Shown: positions 43,248 through 51,489, numbered from the stretch's first letter. The stretch is 64,000 nt of DNA from Murinocardiopsis flavida (GCF_003014485.1 NZ_PYGA01000005.1:186001-250000), one strand, 5' to 3'. Program-made: numbers and translations. Notes: generated from the sequence alone by a model not told the origin.

Positions 43248-43547
43248 TCACGGCGGACCCGGGTCGAAGATCTTGTGCGTGCCTACTCGGCGCCAGATCA
43301 CATGGGGCCTGCCGGGGTGGAGTTCCGGCCCGTACTGCCATGTGGCGCGCCCGTCGGGCGCCCACGTCATCTCATAGACCCCGGGAACGCCCTGAACGCC
43401 CTTGACGCGCAGGCCCGGACGGAACGCACCGTCTTGGACGTCGGGGGCGAACTCCTCGGTGACCACCTTGCGGAACCGTGCGAACTGCTCTGGGCTGAGC
43501 CGCTTGAGGTCGGCCTTGAACCGCGGGGTGGTGGCGAATGTGGCCAC
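43248..43547 (-). CDS. RelE/ParE-like toxin
   Basis: A 99-residue basic protein of the RelE/ParE fold, which in this superfamily cleaves mRNA at the ribosome or inhibits gyrase. The pattern TPRFKADLKRLSPEQFARF near 7, VPGVYEMTWAPDGRATWQYG near 54 and HVIWRRVGTHKIFDP at the C-terminus matches actinobacterial RelE-like toxins. It starts with GTG at 43547, eight bases after the antitoxin stop. Antitoxin-first order, small sizes and tight spacing support a type II toxin-antitoxin pair. Confidence 0.82.
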   Translation of the reverse strand: MATFATTPRFKADLKRLSPEQFARFRKVVTEEFAPDVQDGAFRPGLRVKGVQGVPGVYEMTWAPDGRATWQYGPELHPGRPHVIWRRVGTHKIFDPGPP

Positions 43548-43555
43548 GGCTTCTC

Positions 43556-43849
43556 TCAGCGCTCCTCTTCGGCCTCGTCGAACATCGCCTCGGCGTCATC
43601 GAAGACGGTGGTCCGCCCGGCGGCGATCTGAGCTTCGGCCTCGCGCTCCCCGGCCTGCCAGTCGGCATCCCAGAACCACCGCTGGTCGGCGGGGATCGGG
43701 GCAAGCCCGCGCAGGCTGACCTCGCCGTGTTCGCCAATGGCGAATTCGACCTCGTCGCCCTCACCGATGTGCAAGGCAGCACTGACGTCCTTGGGCAGAG
43801 TGATCTGGTTCTTGTGCCGGATCACGGCACGACGGCGCTTGGTGTCCAT
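43556..43849 (-). CDS. AbrB-type antitoxin
   Basis: A 97-residue protein. Residues 6-52 form a SpoVT-AbrB swapped-hairpin DNA-binding domain (AVIRHKNQITLPKDVSAALH, then IGEGDEVEF). The acidic C-terminal half, ending AEAMFDEAEEER, should wrap the basic toxin. It precedes the RelE-like toxin gene and very likely represses the pair. The 60 bases upstream are rich in ACTCTC-type repeats that could hold its operator. Confidence 0.85.
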   Translation of the reverse strand: MDTKRRRAVIRHKNQITLPKDVSAALHIGEGDEVEFAIGEHGEVSLRGLAPIPADQRWFWDADWQAGEREAEAQIAAGRTTVFDDAEAMFDEAEEER

Positions 43850-44017
43850 TGCGGTGTCCCCCTTCTCACTCTCCCAGTCTGCGTCGGAAAGTAGGAAAGT
43901 TCAACTCTCTTACTCTCATGACTCTCTACCCCCGACGTGGCGAAGGGACAAAGGCCCGCAGTCCGGAATGCCGACCACGCGTGCGGCTTGTGCGGAGGAC
44001 GCGAGCGCGCTAATTTG

Positions 44018-44032
44018 ATTGACATAGTCAAT
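44018..44032. promoter_or_regulatory. Perfect dyad upstream of the MarR-GNAT gene
   Basis: ATTGAC-ATA-GTCAAT is a perfect 15-bp inverted repeat that ends 18 bases before the ATG at 44051. It is the expected size and position for a MarR-type operator that blocks the gene's own promoter. Confidence 0.65.
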
Positions 44033-44050
44033 GAATTACTTGAGGTAGTC

Positions 44051-44983
44051 ATGAACCAGCATGCCAGTGCCGCCATGGTCGCCGAGCTTCGATCGTTCAA
44101 CCGCTTCTACACCCGCCAGGTCGGCCTGGTCAGCCCCGGTCACCTGGGCTCGCCCTGGTCGCTGACCGAGGGCCGCATCCTCTACGAACTCCTCAGCGCC
44201 GGGCGCCGCGAGACGGTCGAGCTGCGCGACGCACTCGACATCGACCCCGCCCAGCTCAGCAGGGTGCTCGGCCGGCTCGAACAGGGCGGGCTGCTGACCC
44301 GGGCACCCTCCCCCGACGACGGCCGCCGCCAGACCGTCGCCCTCACCACGGCCGGCGGCCGCGCGGCCGCCCTGCTCGACGACCGGTCCAACGCCGCCAT
44401 GCGGGAGCAGCTCGACCGGCTGCGCCCCGCCGACCGGAACCGGCTGCTCAGTGGCATGGCCGAGATCCGCCGCATCCTCGGCGACGGCGCCGGCCCGCCC
44501 CCGGCGACCGTGCTGCTGCGCCCGGTGCGGCCGGGCGACCTCGGCTGGGTGGTCGAGCGCCACGCCGTCCTCTACGCCGCGGAGTACGGCTGGGACCACA
44601 CCTACGAGGGGCTGATCGCCGAGGTCGTCGCTGATTACGCGCGCACGGCCGACCCGAACCGGGTCGCCGGGTGGATCGCCGAACTCGATGGCGAACGCGT
44701 CGGCAGCGTCTTCTGCGTCCGCAAGGACGACACCACCGCGAAACTGCGCCTGCTGCTCGTGGAGCCGGCCGCGCGCGGGCACCGCATCGGCAGCCGCCTG
44801 GTCGACACCTGCATGGACTTCGCCCGCACCGCCGGGTACAAGCGCATGACGCTGTGGACCAACGACGTCCTCTCCAGCGCTCGGCACATCTACCAGCGGG
44901 CCGGCTTCGAGCTGGTGCACTCCGAGGAGCACCGCAGTTTCGGCGCCGACCTGGTCGGCCAGACCTGGGAGCGCGACCTGTGA
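44051..44983 (+). CDS. MarR-GNAT fusion: regulator with N-acetyltransferase domain
   Basis: A 310-residue bifunctional protein. Residues 1-150 are a MarR winged-helix domain (SLTEGRILYELLSAG near 37, DIDPAQLSRVLGRLEQGGLL near 63, SPDDGRRQTVALTTAG near 86). Residues 157-310 are a GNAT acetyltransferase with the acetyl-CoA loop in LRLLLVEPAARGHRIGSRLV near 235 and YQRAGFELVHSEE near 280. ATG at 44051 has GAGGTAG just upstream; an earlier frame extends further but lacks support. Such fusions are known in several bacteria; their targets are mostly uncharacterised. The dyad at 44018-44032 suggests autoregulation. Confidence 0.9.
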   Translation: MNQHASAAMVAELRSFNRFYTRQVGLVSPGHLGSPWSLTEGRILYELLSAGRRETVELRDALDIDPAQLSRVLGRLEQGGLLTRAPSPDDGRRQTVALTTAGGRAAALLDDRSNAAMREQLDRLRPADRNRLLSGMAEIRRILGDGAGPPPATVLLRPVRPGDLGWVVERHAVLYAAEYGWDHTYEGLIAEVVADYARTADPNRVAGWIAELDGERVGSVFCVRKDDTTAKLRLLLVEPAARGHRIGSRLVDTCMDFARTAGYKRMTLWTNDVLSSARHIYQRAGFELVHSEEHRSFGADLVGQTWERDL

Positions 44984-45130
44984 ACCGCCGGACCCGGCCG
45001 GGGCCGCAGCGGGCCGCGATTATGCCGCCCGCGGAACCGGTGCGGCGGGCGCACCGATCCGTGGCGGCAGGGCGCGGGGCGGCATAGGCTTGCCGGGACG
45101 ACCCGACCGGCGGACGGCAGCGGAGGCACC

Positions 45131-45469
45131 ATGACCGATCGCATCCTGCACGCCGTCCCCGATCCCCGCGACGACGACCCGCTCATGCGCGACCTCGTCG
45201 GCACCGCGCTGCGCCGCGCCCGCCTGGAGCAGGGCCGCACCCTGCGCGAGGTCGCCGAGGCCGCCCAGGTGTCGCTGCCGTACCTGTCGGAGATCGAACG
45301 CGGCCGCAAGGAGCCGTCGTCCGAGGTGCTCGCCGCGGTCTACCGCGCGCTGGGCCTCCAGCTCATCGACCTGGTCGGCGACCTCCACACCCAGCTCGCG
45401 GCGCCCGCGCGGCACTCCGCGCCGACCGCGCCCCGCACCGGCCCGCAGGCCATGCTCATGGCGGTCTGA
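45131..45469 (+). CDS. Xre-family HTH activator of clp genes (PopR/ClgR-like)
   Basis: A 112-residue protein with one Xre-type helix-turn-helix (LRRARLEQGRTLREVAEAAQ near 26, SLPYLSEIERGRKEPSSEVL near 48), followed by a short helix and a disordered tail. The sequence is very like ClgR and the related PopR, which activate clpP operons in actinobacteria. It is convergent with the clpP pair, 17 bases apart. The location beside the ClpP genes and the tandem palindrome at 46846-46875 fit the Streptomyces PopR-clpP3clpP4 arrangement. ClgR and PopR are degraded by Clp through C-terminal alanines; this one ends MAV instead. Confidence 0.85.
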   Translation: MTDRILHAVPDPRDDDPLMRDLVGTALRRARLEQGRTLREVAEAAQVSLPYLSEIERGRKEPSSEVLAAVYRALGLQLIDLVGDLHTQLAAPARHSAPTAPRTGPQAMLMAV

Positions 45470-45486
45470 CCGGCACGGAGCCCGCG

Positions 45487-46098
45487 TCACGCGGCGTCGG
45501 CCGCCACCTGCCGGGTCGCGATCAACTGGTCCACCAGGCCGTACTCCCGCGCCTGCCGCGCCGTGAAGATCTTGTCGCGGTCGGTGTCGTCCCGCAGCCG
45601 CTCCACTGTCTGCCCGGTGTGATGCGCGAGGATCTCCTCCAGCTCCGCCCTGGTCCGCAGCACCTCGGCCGCCTGGATCTCCAGGTCGGCGGCCTCGCCC
45701 TGGCCCTGGGTCGACGGCTGGTGCAGCAGCACCCTGGCGTGCTGGAGCGCCACCCGCTTGCCTTCGGCGCCGGACGCGAGCAGCACGGCGGCCCCGGAGG
45801 ACGCCTGGCCCATGCAGAAGGTCGCGACGTCGGCGCGCACGTACTGCATGGTGTCGTAGATCGCGGTGACGGCGGTCGTGGAGCCGCCCGGCGAGTTGAT
45901 GTACAGCTGGATGTCGCGCTCGTTGCTCTCGTAGTCCAGGTACAGCATCTGCGCCATGACCACGTTGGCGACGTCGTCGTCGATGGCGGTGCCGAGGAAG
46001 ATGATCCGGTCCGACAGCAGCCGGCTGAACACGTCGAACGAGCGCTCCCCTCCGGGGCTGCGGTCGACGACCATCGGCACCGTGTAGCGCCCGCTCAT
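45487..46098 (-). CDS. clpP: ATP-dependent Clp protease proteolytic subunit
   Basis: A 203-residue serine protease subunit. [20 protein letters not shown] near 20, [19 protein letters not shown] near 66, catalytic Ser in [11 protein letters not shown] near 97, His in ARVLLHQPS near 122 and Asp in the C-terminal region ([18 protein letters not shown] near 172). The N-terminal form [19 protein letters not shown] resembles ClpP4/ClpP2-type subunits that act only with a partner. ATG at 46098 overlaps the stop of the preceding clpP. Together they should form a mixed tetradecamer. Confidence 0.94.
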   Translation of the reverse strand: MSGRYTVPMVVDRSPGGERSFDVFSRLLSDRIIFLGTAIDDDVANVVMAQMLYLDYESNERDIQLYINSPGGSTTAVTAIYDTMQYVRADVATFCMGQASSGAAVLLASGAEGKRVALQHARVLLHQPSTQGQGEAADLEIQAAEVLRTRAELEEILAHHTGQTVERLRDDTDRDKIFTARQAREYGLVDQLIATRQVAADAA

Positions 46099-46754
46099 GC
46101 CGCGCCTCCCTTGCCCGCGGCGACGCCCGCACTGAACCCGAACCCGCGGGCCCCCTCGCCCAGCTCCGCCGCGCTCTCGACCACGCGGTCCACGAACCCG
46201 TACTCCTTGGCCTGCTCGGCGGTGAACCAGCGGTCGCGGCGCTGGTCCTCGGCGATCACCTCCCTGCTCTGGCCGGTGTGCTCGGCGATGAGCCGCTGCA
46301 TGGTCTCCTTGGTGTAGGCCAGGTTCTCGGCCTGGATGGAGATGTCGGCCGCCGTGCCGTTCAGGCCGCCCGACGGCTGGTGCATCATGATCCGCGCGTG
46401 CGGCAGCGTGTAGCGCTTGCCCGCGGTCCCCGCGCACAGCAGGAACTGCCCCATGCTGGCGGCGAAGCCCATCGCGAGCGTCGAGACGTCGTTGGGGATG
46501 AACCGCATGGTGTCGTAGATGGCCATGCCCGCGCTGACGGAGCCGCCGGGGCTGTTGATGCACAGCGTGATGTCGCGCTTCGGGTCCTCCTCGGCGAGCA
46601 GCAGCAGCTGCCCGCAGATGCGGTTGGCGATCGCGTCGTCCACCTGCTCGCCGAGGACGACGATCCGGCCGTGCAGCAGCCGTCCTGCGATCTGGTCGTC
46701 GAAGGGGGCGGCGGGGGTCTCCGCCACCGCCAGTCGTGGCTGGGTCGAGAACAC
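46095..46754 (-). CDS. clpP: ATP-dependent Clp protease proteolytic subunit
   Basis: A 219-residue Clp[21 protein letters not shown] near 31, [19 protein letters not shown] near 65, catalytic Ser in [12 protein letters not shown] near 96 and His in ARIMMHQPS near 122. The C-terminus has a Gly/Ala-rich extension of about 20 residues. It starts with GTG at 46754 after a strong GGAGGAGG. It is the first gene of the pair; a tandem palindromic operator lies 92-121 bases upstream. In streptomycetes an accessory clpP pair is turned on when the main ClpP is absent. Confidence 0.94.
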   Translation of the reverse strand: MFSTQPRLAVAETPAAPFDDQIAGRLLHGRIVVLGEQVDDAIANRICGQLLLLAEEDPKRDITLCINSPGGSVSAGMAIYDTMRFIPNDVSTLAMGFAASMGQFLLCAGTAGKRYTLPHARIMMHQPSGGLNGTAADISIQAENLAYTKETMQRLIAEHTGQSREVIAEDQRRDRWFTAEQAKEYGFVDRVVESAAELGEGARGFGFSAGVAAGKGGAA

Positions 46755-46845
46755 GCTTCCTCCTCCTTGTCCCGGCCGCCGGGGGCGGGCGCCCCCGTGC
46801 CGGTCATCCCAGCGTGCGGCCGCGGGGAGAGCGGAAGCGAGCGTT

Positions 46846-46875
46846 TCTGCCCTGCGGAGATCTGCTGCCGGCAGA
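46846..46875 (-). promoter_or_regulatory. Tandem 15-bp palindromes, PopR-type operator
   Basis: Two 15-bp units lie end to end: TCTGCCCTGCGGAGA (46846-46860) and TCTGCTGCCGGCAGA (46861-46875). Each resembles TCTGCC-N3-GGCAGA, the PopR site I recall from Streptomyces clpP3; one half of each is exact and the other has one or two changes. They are correctly placed upstream of the clpP pair. Confidence 0.65.
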
Positions 46876-46895
46876 GCCGCCGCCGGGCGGCGCGG

Positions 46896-47537
46896 TCACG
46901 CCGCGGCGCCGATGACGGCGCGGGACACCGCAGGGTCGGCGACCAGGTCGAGGACAGCGTCGGCGAGGTCGGACCGGGAGATGCGGATCCCGCCGCGCAC
47001 GTTCGCCTCGCGCGCCGTCCGGTAGCGGCCGGTGCGGCGGCCGTCGGTGAGCATCGGGGCGCGCAGCACCACCCAGTCGAGGGCGTCGAGCTCGCCGCCG
47101 CGCAGCAGCGCCTCCATGCGGATCGCGTCGGCGCGGGTGTTGCGCAGGACGCGGCGCAGGATGGGCTTCGCGACGATCCGGGTCAGGGGCCCGTCGCCGG
47201 CGTCGGCGACGGTGCCCTGGCTGAGGACGAGCAGCCGCGACACGCCCGTCGCCGCCATGGCGTGCCCGATGCCGCGGGTGGCGTCCCTGATGACGTCGCT
47301 GCGCTCGTTGAGCGGGCCGCGCCCGCCGATCGCCGAGACCACCGCGTCGCAGCCCGCGAGCGCGGTGGCGGCGGACTCCGGGTCCATGGGGTCGGTGACA
47401 ACGGTGTGCAGTCCGGGCTCGGCGGCGAACGCGCCCGGTGTGCGCACCGCGGCGGTGATGTCGTGGCCGCGGGCGATGCCCTGCTCGACGATCCTGCGGC
47501 CGGTCCCGCCGGTGGCCCCGAACACGGCGATCTTCAT
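46896..47537 (-). CDS. NAD(P)-binding SDR-like protein (NmrA/atypical SDR)
   Basis: A 213-residue Rossmann-fold protein. MKIAVFGATGGTGRRIVEQG at the N-terminus contains the GATGGTG dinucleotide-binding motif. GCDAVVSAIGGRGPL near 67 and LLVLSQGTVAD near 102 follow. The typical YxxxK is absent, as is usual for atypical SDR / NAD(P)H-binding regulators and flavin-reductase-like proteins. GGAGG lies 6 bases before ATG 47537. It is divergent from a TetR gene with a perfect dyad between them, so it is the likely regulated target. Confidence 0.85.
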   Translation of the reverse strand: MKIAVFGATGGTGRRIVEQGIARGHDITAAVRTPGAFAAEPGLHTVVTDPMDPESAATALAGCDAVVSAIGGRGPLNERSDVIRDATRGIGHAMAATGVSRLLVLSQGTVADAGDGPLTRIVAKPILRRVLRNTRADAIRMEALLRGGELDALDWVVLRAPMLTDGRRTGRYRTAREANVRGGIRISRSDLADAVLDLVADPAVSRAVIGAAA

Positions 47538-47563
47538 GGCAGCCTCCATCGTGGATGTGGGTA

Positions 47564-47579
47564 GTGAGTACTTACTCAC
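47564..47579. promoter_or_regulatory. TetR operator between SDR and TetR genes
   Basis: GTGAGTA-CT-TACTCAC is a perfect 16-bp dyad midway between the two divergent start codons (47537 and 47628). Its size, symmetry and place are those of a TetR operator controlling both genes. Confidence 0.75.
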
Positions 47580-47627
47580 CACTAGGATCATAGTAAGCAG
47601 CCACCAACGAGCATTCAAGGGGGCCCG

Positions 47628-48257
47628 TTGACCACACGCGACCGGATCCTCGACGCCGCCGCGCAGGTCATGCGCGAGCGCGGCCTCGCGCGGGCCACCA
47701 CCAAGGAGATCGCCCGCGCGGCCGGCTACTCCGAGGCCACCCTCTACAAGCACTTCCAGGACAAGCAGGACCTGTTCCTGCACATGCTCCAGGAGCGCCT
47801 GCCCCCGCTGGGCGACGTCATCACCATGGCGTCGCAGCGGGCCGGGAGCGGCACCGTCCGCGGCACCCTCGAAGGGATCGCCGCCGCTGCGATCGCCTTC
47901 TACGCCGAGGCGTTCCCCTCCGCCGCGTCGATCATCTCCGAGCCCCGGCTGTCGGCCGCGTTCCGCGCGGGGCTGAAGCAGCGCGGCGCGGGTCCGCACG
48001 TCCCGAACACGATGGTCGCCGCGTACCTCCGCGCGGAGGTCGGGCTCGGCCGCCTGCCCGCGCGCACCGACCCCGAGGCGGCGGCGTCCCTGCTGCTCGG
48101 CGCCTGCTTCCAGCACGCGTTCCTCGGCCACTTCGACACCCGCCCCGCGCTGGCCCGTTCCGATGCGGAGCCCGCGGCCCGCCTGGTGGCGACCCTGCTC
48201 GCCGGGATCGGCGCCGACCCGGACGCCGAGGACAGCGGGGACGGCGGGACCGGCTGA
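47628..48257 (+). CDS. TetR-family transcriptional regulator
   Basis: A 209-residue regulator with a standard N-terminal helix-turn-helix (ILDAAAQVMRERGLARATTK, then EIARAAGYSEATLYKHFQDK at residues 28-47) and a helical ligand domain. It starts with TTG at 47628. The dyad at 47564-47579 suggests that it controls itself and the divergent NAD(P)-binding protein gene. The MocR-type gene begins 12 bases after its stop and is probably co-transcribed. The ligand is unknown. Confidence 0.9.
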   Translation: MTTRDRILDAAAQVMRERGLARATTKEIARAAGYSEATLYKHFQDKQDLFLHMLQERLPPLGDVITMASQRAGSGTVRGTLEGIAAAAIAFYAEAFPSAASIISEPRLSAAFRAGLKQRGAGPHVPNTMVAAYLRAEVGLGRLPARTDPEAAASLLLGACFQHAFLGHFDTRPALARSDAEPAARLVATLLAGIGADPDAEDSGDGGTG

Positions 48258-48269
48258 GACAATGGGGCC

Positions 48270-49586
48270 ATGGGCATCACCGGCACCCGCTCCCAGGAGA
48301 TCGCCGACAGCGTCGAGACCGCCATCACGGGCGGCGAACTCGCCACCGGGACCCCCCTGCCCCCCATCCGCGACCTCGCCGTCGACCTGGGGGTGAACCC
48401 CAACACGGTGGCGGCCGCCTACCGCACGCTGCGCGAGCGCGGCCTCATCGAGACCGCCGGCCGGCGCGGCACCCGGGTCCGCGCCCAGGCGGCGAGCGCC
48501 CACCGCGACGTCCGGCCGAGCGCCGTCCCCGCCGGGGCGCGCGACCTCGCCACCGGCAACCCCGACGTCCGGCTGCTGCCCGACCTGGGGGCCGCGCTCG
48601 CAGCCGTCGCCGGGGCCCGTTCCGGCGCGCACCGGCTGTACGGCGACCCCCCGATCTCCCCGGCGCTCGCCGCCGCCGCGCACGAGATCTTCGCCGCCGA
48701 CGGCGACGGCGGCGGCGACGTGGCCGTCACCTCGGGCGCCCTCGACGGGATCGACCGGGCGCTGCGCTGCTCGCTGCGCCCCGGCGACGCCGTCGCGGTC
48801 GAGGACCCCGGCTGGCCCAGCCTCTACGACCTCCTCGCGTCACTCGGCCTGAAGCGGCTGCCGGTCCGGGTCGACGACGACGGCCCCCTCCCCGAGGACG
48901 CCGCCGCGGCGCTGCGCGCCGGTGCCCGCGCCCTGCTGCTCACCAGCAGGGCGCAGAACCCGTCGGGCGGCGCGCTGGGCGAGGCGCGCGCGGCAGAGCT
49001 GCGCGCCCTGCTGGCGCCGCACCCCCGGACCCTCACCATCGAGGACGACCACGGCTTCGGCCTCACCGACCTGCCGTTCTGCCGTGTCGGCGGCGCCACC
49101 CGCCAGTGGGTGGTGGTGCGCTCCGCCGCCAAGAGCTTCGGGCCCGACCTGCGCCTGGCCGTCGTCGCCGGCGACGGGGCGACCATCGACCGGATGCGCA
49201 CCGGGCAGCGCATGGGGCCCGGCTGGGTCAGCCACGTCCTCCAGGAGGCGTTCGCCGAGCTGTGGCGGCGCGGCGCCGTCGACGTCGCCGCCGTCGCGCG
49301 CTCCTACGCGCTGCGCCGCGACGCGCTCACCGCCCGCCTGGCGGAGCACGGCGTCGCCGCGGCCGGCCGCTCCGGTGTGAACGTGTGGGTCCCGGTGGCG
49401 GACGAGGCGGCGGCAACCGCCGACCTGCTGGCGCGCGGGTGGGCGGTGACCCCCGGCGCGCCGTTCCGGCTGGGCTCCCCGCCGGGGCTCCGGGTCACCG
49501 TCTCCGCTCTCGACACGCCCGAGATCCCCGGGCTGGCGGCCGACATCGCCGCGGCGGTGCAGGCGCCGAGCGCTCCCCCCGTCTGA
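48270..49586 (+). CDS. MocR-type GntR regulator with aminotransferase fold
   Basis: A 438-residue fusion. Residues 1-70 are a GntR winged helix (LPPIRDLAVDLGVNPNTVAA near 30, YRTLRERGLIETAGRRGTRV near 51). Residues 90-430 are a fold-type I PLP domain: SGALDGIDRALRCSLRPGDA near 153, EDPGWPSLYDLL near 174, and PLP-lysine in VVRSAAKSFGPDLRLAV near 284. MocR proteins sense PLP or amino compounds to regulate genes for vitamin B6, GABA or D-alanine; the specific role is not clear. The ATG is 12 bases after the TetR stop. Confidence 0.9.
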   Translation: MGITGTRSQEIADSVETAITGGELATGTPLPPIRDLAVDLGVNPNTVAAAYRTLRERGLIETAGRRGTRVRAQAASAHRDVRPSAVPAGARDLATGNPDVRLLPDLGAALAAVAGARSGAHRLYGDPPISPALAAAAHEIFAADGDGGGDVAVTSGALDGIDRALRCSLRPGDAVAVEDPGWPSLYDLLASLGLKRLPVRVDDDGPLPEDAAAALRAGARALLLTSRAQNPSGGALGEARAAELRALLAPHPRTLTIEDDHGFGLTDLPFCRVGGATRQWVVVRSAAKSFGPDLRLAVVAGDGATIDRMRTGQRMGPGWVSHVLQEAFAELWRRGAVDVAAVARSYALRRDALTARLAEHGVAAAGRSGVNVWVPVADEAAATADLLARGWAVTPGAPFRLGSPPGLRVTVSALDTPEIPGLAADIAAAVQAPSAPPV

Positions 49587-49694
49587 CACCCCGGTCACCA
49601 TCCTCGCCTGGAGTGATTACTCTAGGTAACATCGGGTATGGAGCATTCGACCGATATCTGCGCCGGATCGAGGGGTCACGGCATGGAGGTGCTC

Positions 49695-50321
49695 ATGCAA
49701 GGGCGCGACGTCAACACCGTCAAACTCTGGGCGGGCGGGATCGCGACCGCCGTCGTCGCCGGTCTGGTCATCCTGGTCGGAACGCTCCTGGTGCGCGGGG
49801 CGCTGGGCATCCCCGTCCTCGCGCCAGAGGAGGCCGGCTACTTCGGCGACGCCAGTACCGGCGTCTACGCCGCCATGGCGGCGCTGGCGGCCCTGCTCGC
49901 CACCGGGCTGCTGCGGCTGCTGCTGGTCGCCGCGCCGGCCCCGCTGAACTTCTTCGGCTGGATCGTGATGCTGGGCACCGCCGTCGCCGCGGTCACCCCG
50001 TTCACCCTGTCGGCCGCCTTCCCGAGCCAGGTCGCGACCGCGGCCATCAACACCGTGGCCGGGGTCGCGATCGTCACGCTGCTCACGGGGGTCGGCGCGA
50101 GCTCGGTGCGGCGCCCGCCGCACGCCGCCCGGCGCCCGGTCCGCGAGGACGGCACCGAGCCGGGCAGCGGCTACACGCACGGCGGCGAGGACGACCGCGA
50201 GACCTACCGCGCGGGGCACCGCGACGCGTTCGACGAGGGGACCGACGACACCCTCTACGGCGGGCGGCACCGCGACATCGACGACGGCACCGAGGCCACC
50301 TGGCACGACCGGCGGCAGTGA
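49695..50321 (+). CDS. DUF6069-family membrane protein
   Basis: A 208-residue protein. Residues 10-140 have four membrane helices with LWAGGIATAVVAGLVILVGT near 10, YAAMAALAALLATGLLRLLL near 58 and NFFGWIVMLGTAVAAVTPF near 84, the DUF6069 pattern. Residues 145-208 are a hydrophilic, Asp/Arg/Gly-rich tail not usual for the family. ATG at 49695 has GGAGG 5 bases upstream, so I prefer it to earlier ATGs at 49638 and 49683. GAGT-GATT-ACTC at 49611-49622 is a dyad in its promoter region. The function is unknown. Confidence 0.75.
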   Translation: MQGRDVNTVKLWAGGIATAVVAGLVILVGTLLVRGALGIPVLAPEEAGYFGDASTGVYAAMAALAALLATGLLRLLLVAAPAPLNFFGWIVMLGTAVAAVTPFTLSAAFPSQVATAAINTVAGVAIVTLLTGVGASSVRRPPHAARRPVREDGTEPGSGYTHGGEDDRETYRAGHRDAFDEGTDDTLYGGRHRDIDDGTEATWHDRRQ

Positions 50322-50349
50322 CCCCGGCGCCGCCGCGGCCCGCTGGCGC

Positions 50350-50373
50350 TCACGCGTCGTATCACGCGTCGTA
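50350..50373. repeat. 12-bp tandem duplication at the paaE stop codon
   Basis: TCACGCGTCGTA occurs twice in tandem (50350-50361, 50362-50373). On the coding strand this repeats the last three codons and stop of paaE, so a second in-frame stop lies 12 bases after the first. The protein is unchanged. Confidence 0.85.
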
Positions 50374-51489
50374 GTCGAGGACCACCTCGGCGCCTTCGGG
50401 CCGCGACTGGCAGGTCAGGACGTACCCGGCGGCGACCTCCGCGGGGTCGAGCGCGTAGTTGCGCGCCATCTGCACCCCGCCCTCGTCGACCTTCGCCCGG
50501 CACGTGCCGCACACGCCGCCGCGGCAGGCGAACGGGGCGTCGGAGCGCACCCGCAGGGCCGCGCCCAGGACGGTCTCGGTGTCGCCGTCGACGTCGACCG
50601 TGCTGGTGCGGCCGTCGAGGGTGAACCGCACGCTGGTGGTCGCGCCCGGCGCGGCGCCCTCGGCGCGGCGCCGGGGCGGCGGCGGGTCGTCGCCGACGTG
50701 GAACAGCTCGAAGTGCACCGCGCCATCGGGGACGCCGCGGCCGCGCAGCTCCGCGCGCACCAGTTCCACCAGGTCGAACGGCCCGCACAGGTACCAGTGG
50801 TCGACGCCGCCCGGGCGGATCAGCGAGGTCAGCAGGAGGTCGATCCGCTCGGCGTCGATGCGCCCGCTGGTCACCGGCGCGCCGGTCGCCTCCCTGCTGA
50901 GGACGTTGAGCAGCTGGAACCGGTCGGGGTGGCGGTCCTTGAGGTCGTTCAGCTCCTCCAGGAACATGACGTCGCCCGCCGTGCGGTTGGCGAAGACGAG
51001 GGTGAACCGGCTCAGCGGCTCGGCGGCGAGTGTGGTCGCGACGAGCGACAGCACCGGCGTGATGCCGCTGCCCGCCGCGATCGCCACATGGGTGCGCGCG
51101 GCGCCGGGGTCGAGGGGGACGTTGAACCCGCCCAGCGGGGGCAGCACGTCCAGCACCGCGCCGGGGCGCAGGGTGTCGTTGGCGTAGCGGGAGAACACCC
51201 CGCCGTCGAGCCGCTTCACCGCGATGCGCAGCGGGCCGTCGGGCGCCTGGGCGCAGATGGAGTAGTTGCGGCGCACCTGCTCCCCGCCGAGTTCGCACCG
51301 GACGGTGAGGTGCTGCCCCTGCACGAAGCGGAAGCGCTCGGCCAGCTCGGGCGGCACGGCGAAGGTGACGGTGACGGCGTCGGCCGTGAGCCGGTCGACG
51401 GCGGCGACCCGCAGCGCGTGGAACCGGTGCGCGCTGCGCTGCCGCGGGAGCACCGCGGGCCCGCCGGGCGCGGCGCCGCCGGCCGTCAC
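50362..51489 (-). CDS. paaE: Phenylacetyl-CoA epoxidase reductase subunit PaaE
   Basis: A 375-residue electron carrier for the PaaABCE monooxygenase. An FAD domain has RRNYSICAQAPDG near 71; an NAD domain has IAAGSGITPVLSLVATTL near 128 and WYLCGPFDLVE near 231. A C-terminal plant-type [2Fe-2S] domain has Cys residues in CRGGVCGTCRAKV near 325 and VLTCQSRP near 361. It starts with GTG at 51489 overlapping the paaD stop. It is the last gene of the leftward paaABCDE operon. Confidence 0.93.
   Translation of the reverse strand: MTAGGAAPGGPAVLPRQRSAHRFHALRVAAVDRLTADAVTVTFAVPPELAERFRFVQGQHLTVRCELGGEQVRRNYSICAQAPDGPLRIAVKRLDGGVFSRYANDTLRPGAVLDVLPPLGGFNVPLDPGAARTHVAIAAGSGITPVLSLVATTLAAEPLSRFTLVFANRTAGDVMFLEELNDLKDRHPDRFQLLNVLSREATGAPVTSGRIDAERIDLLLTSLIRPGGVDHWYLCGPFDLVELVRAELRGRGVPDGAVHFELFHVGDDPPPPRRRAEGAAPGATTSVRFTLDGRTSTVDVDGDTETVLGAALRVRSDAPFACRGGVCGTCRAKVDEGGVQMARNYALDPAEVAAGYVLTCQSRPEGAEVVLDYDA

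Noticed and set aside
46755-46895. Canonical ClgR box upstream of the clpP pair
   Set aside because: No good match to a ClgR box was seen; the tandem PopR-like palindromes explain the region better.
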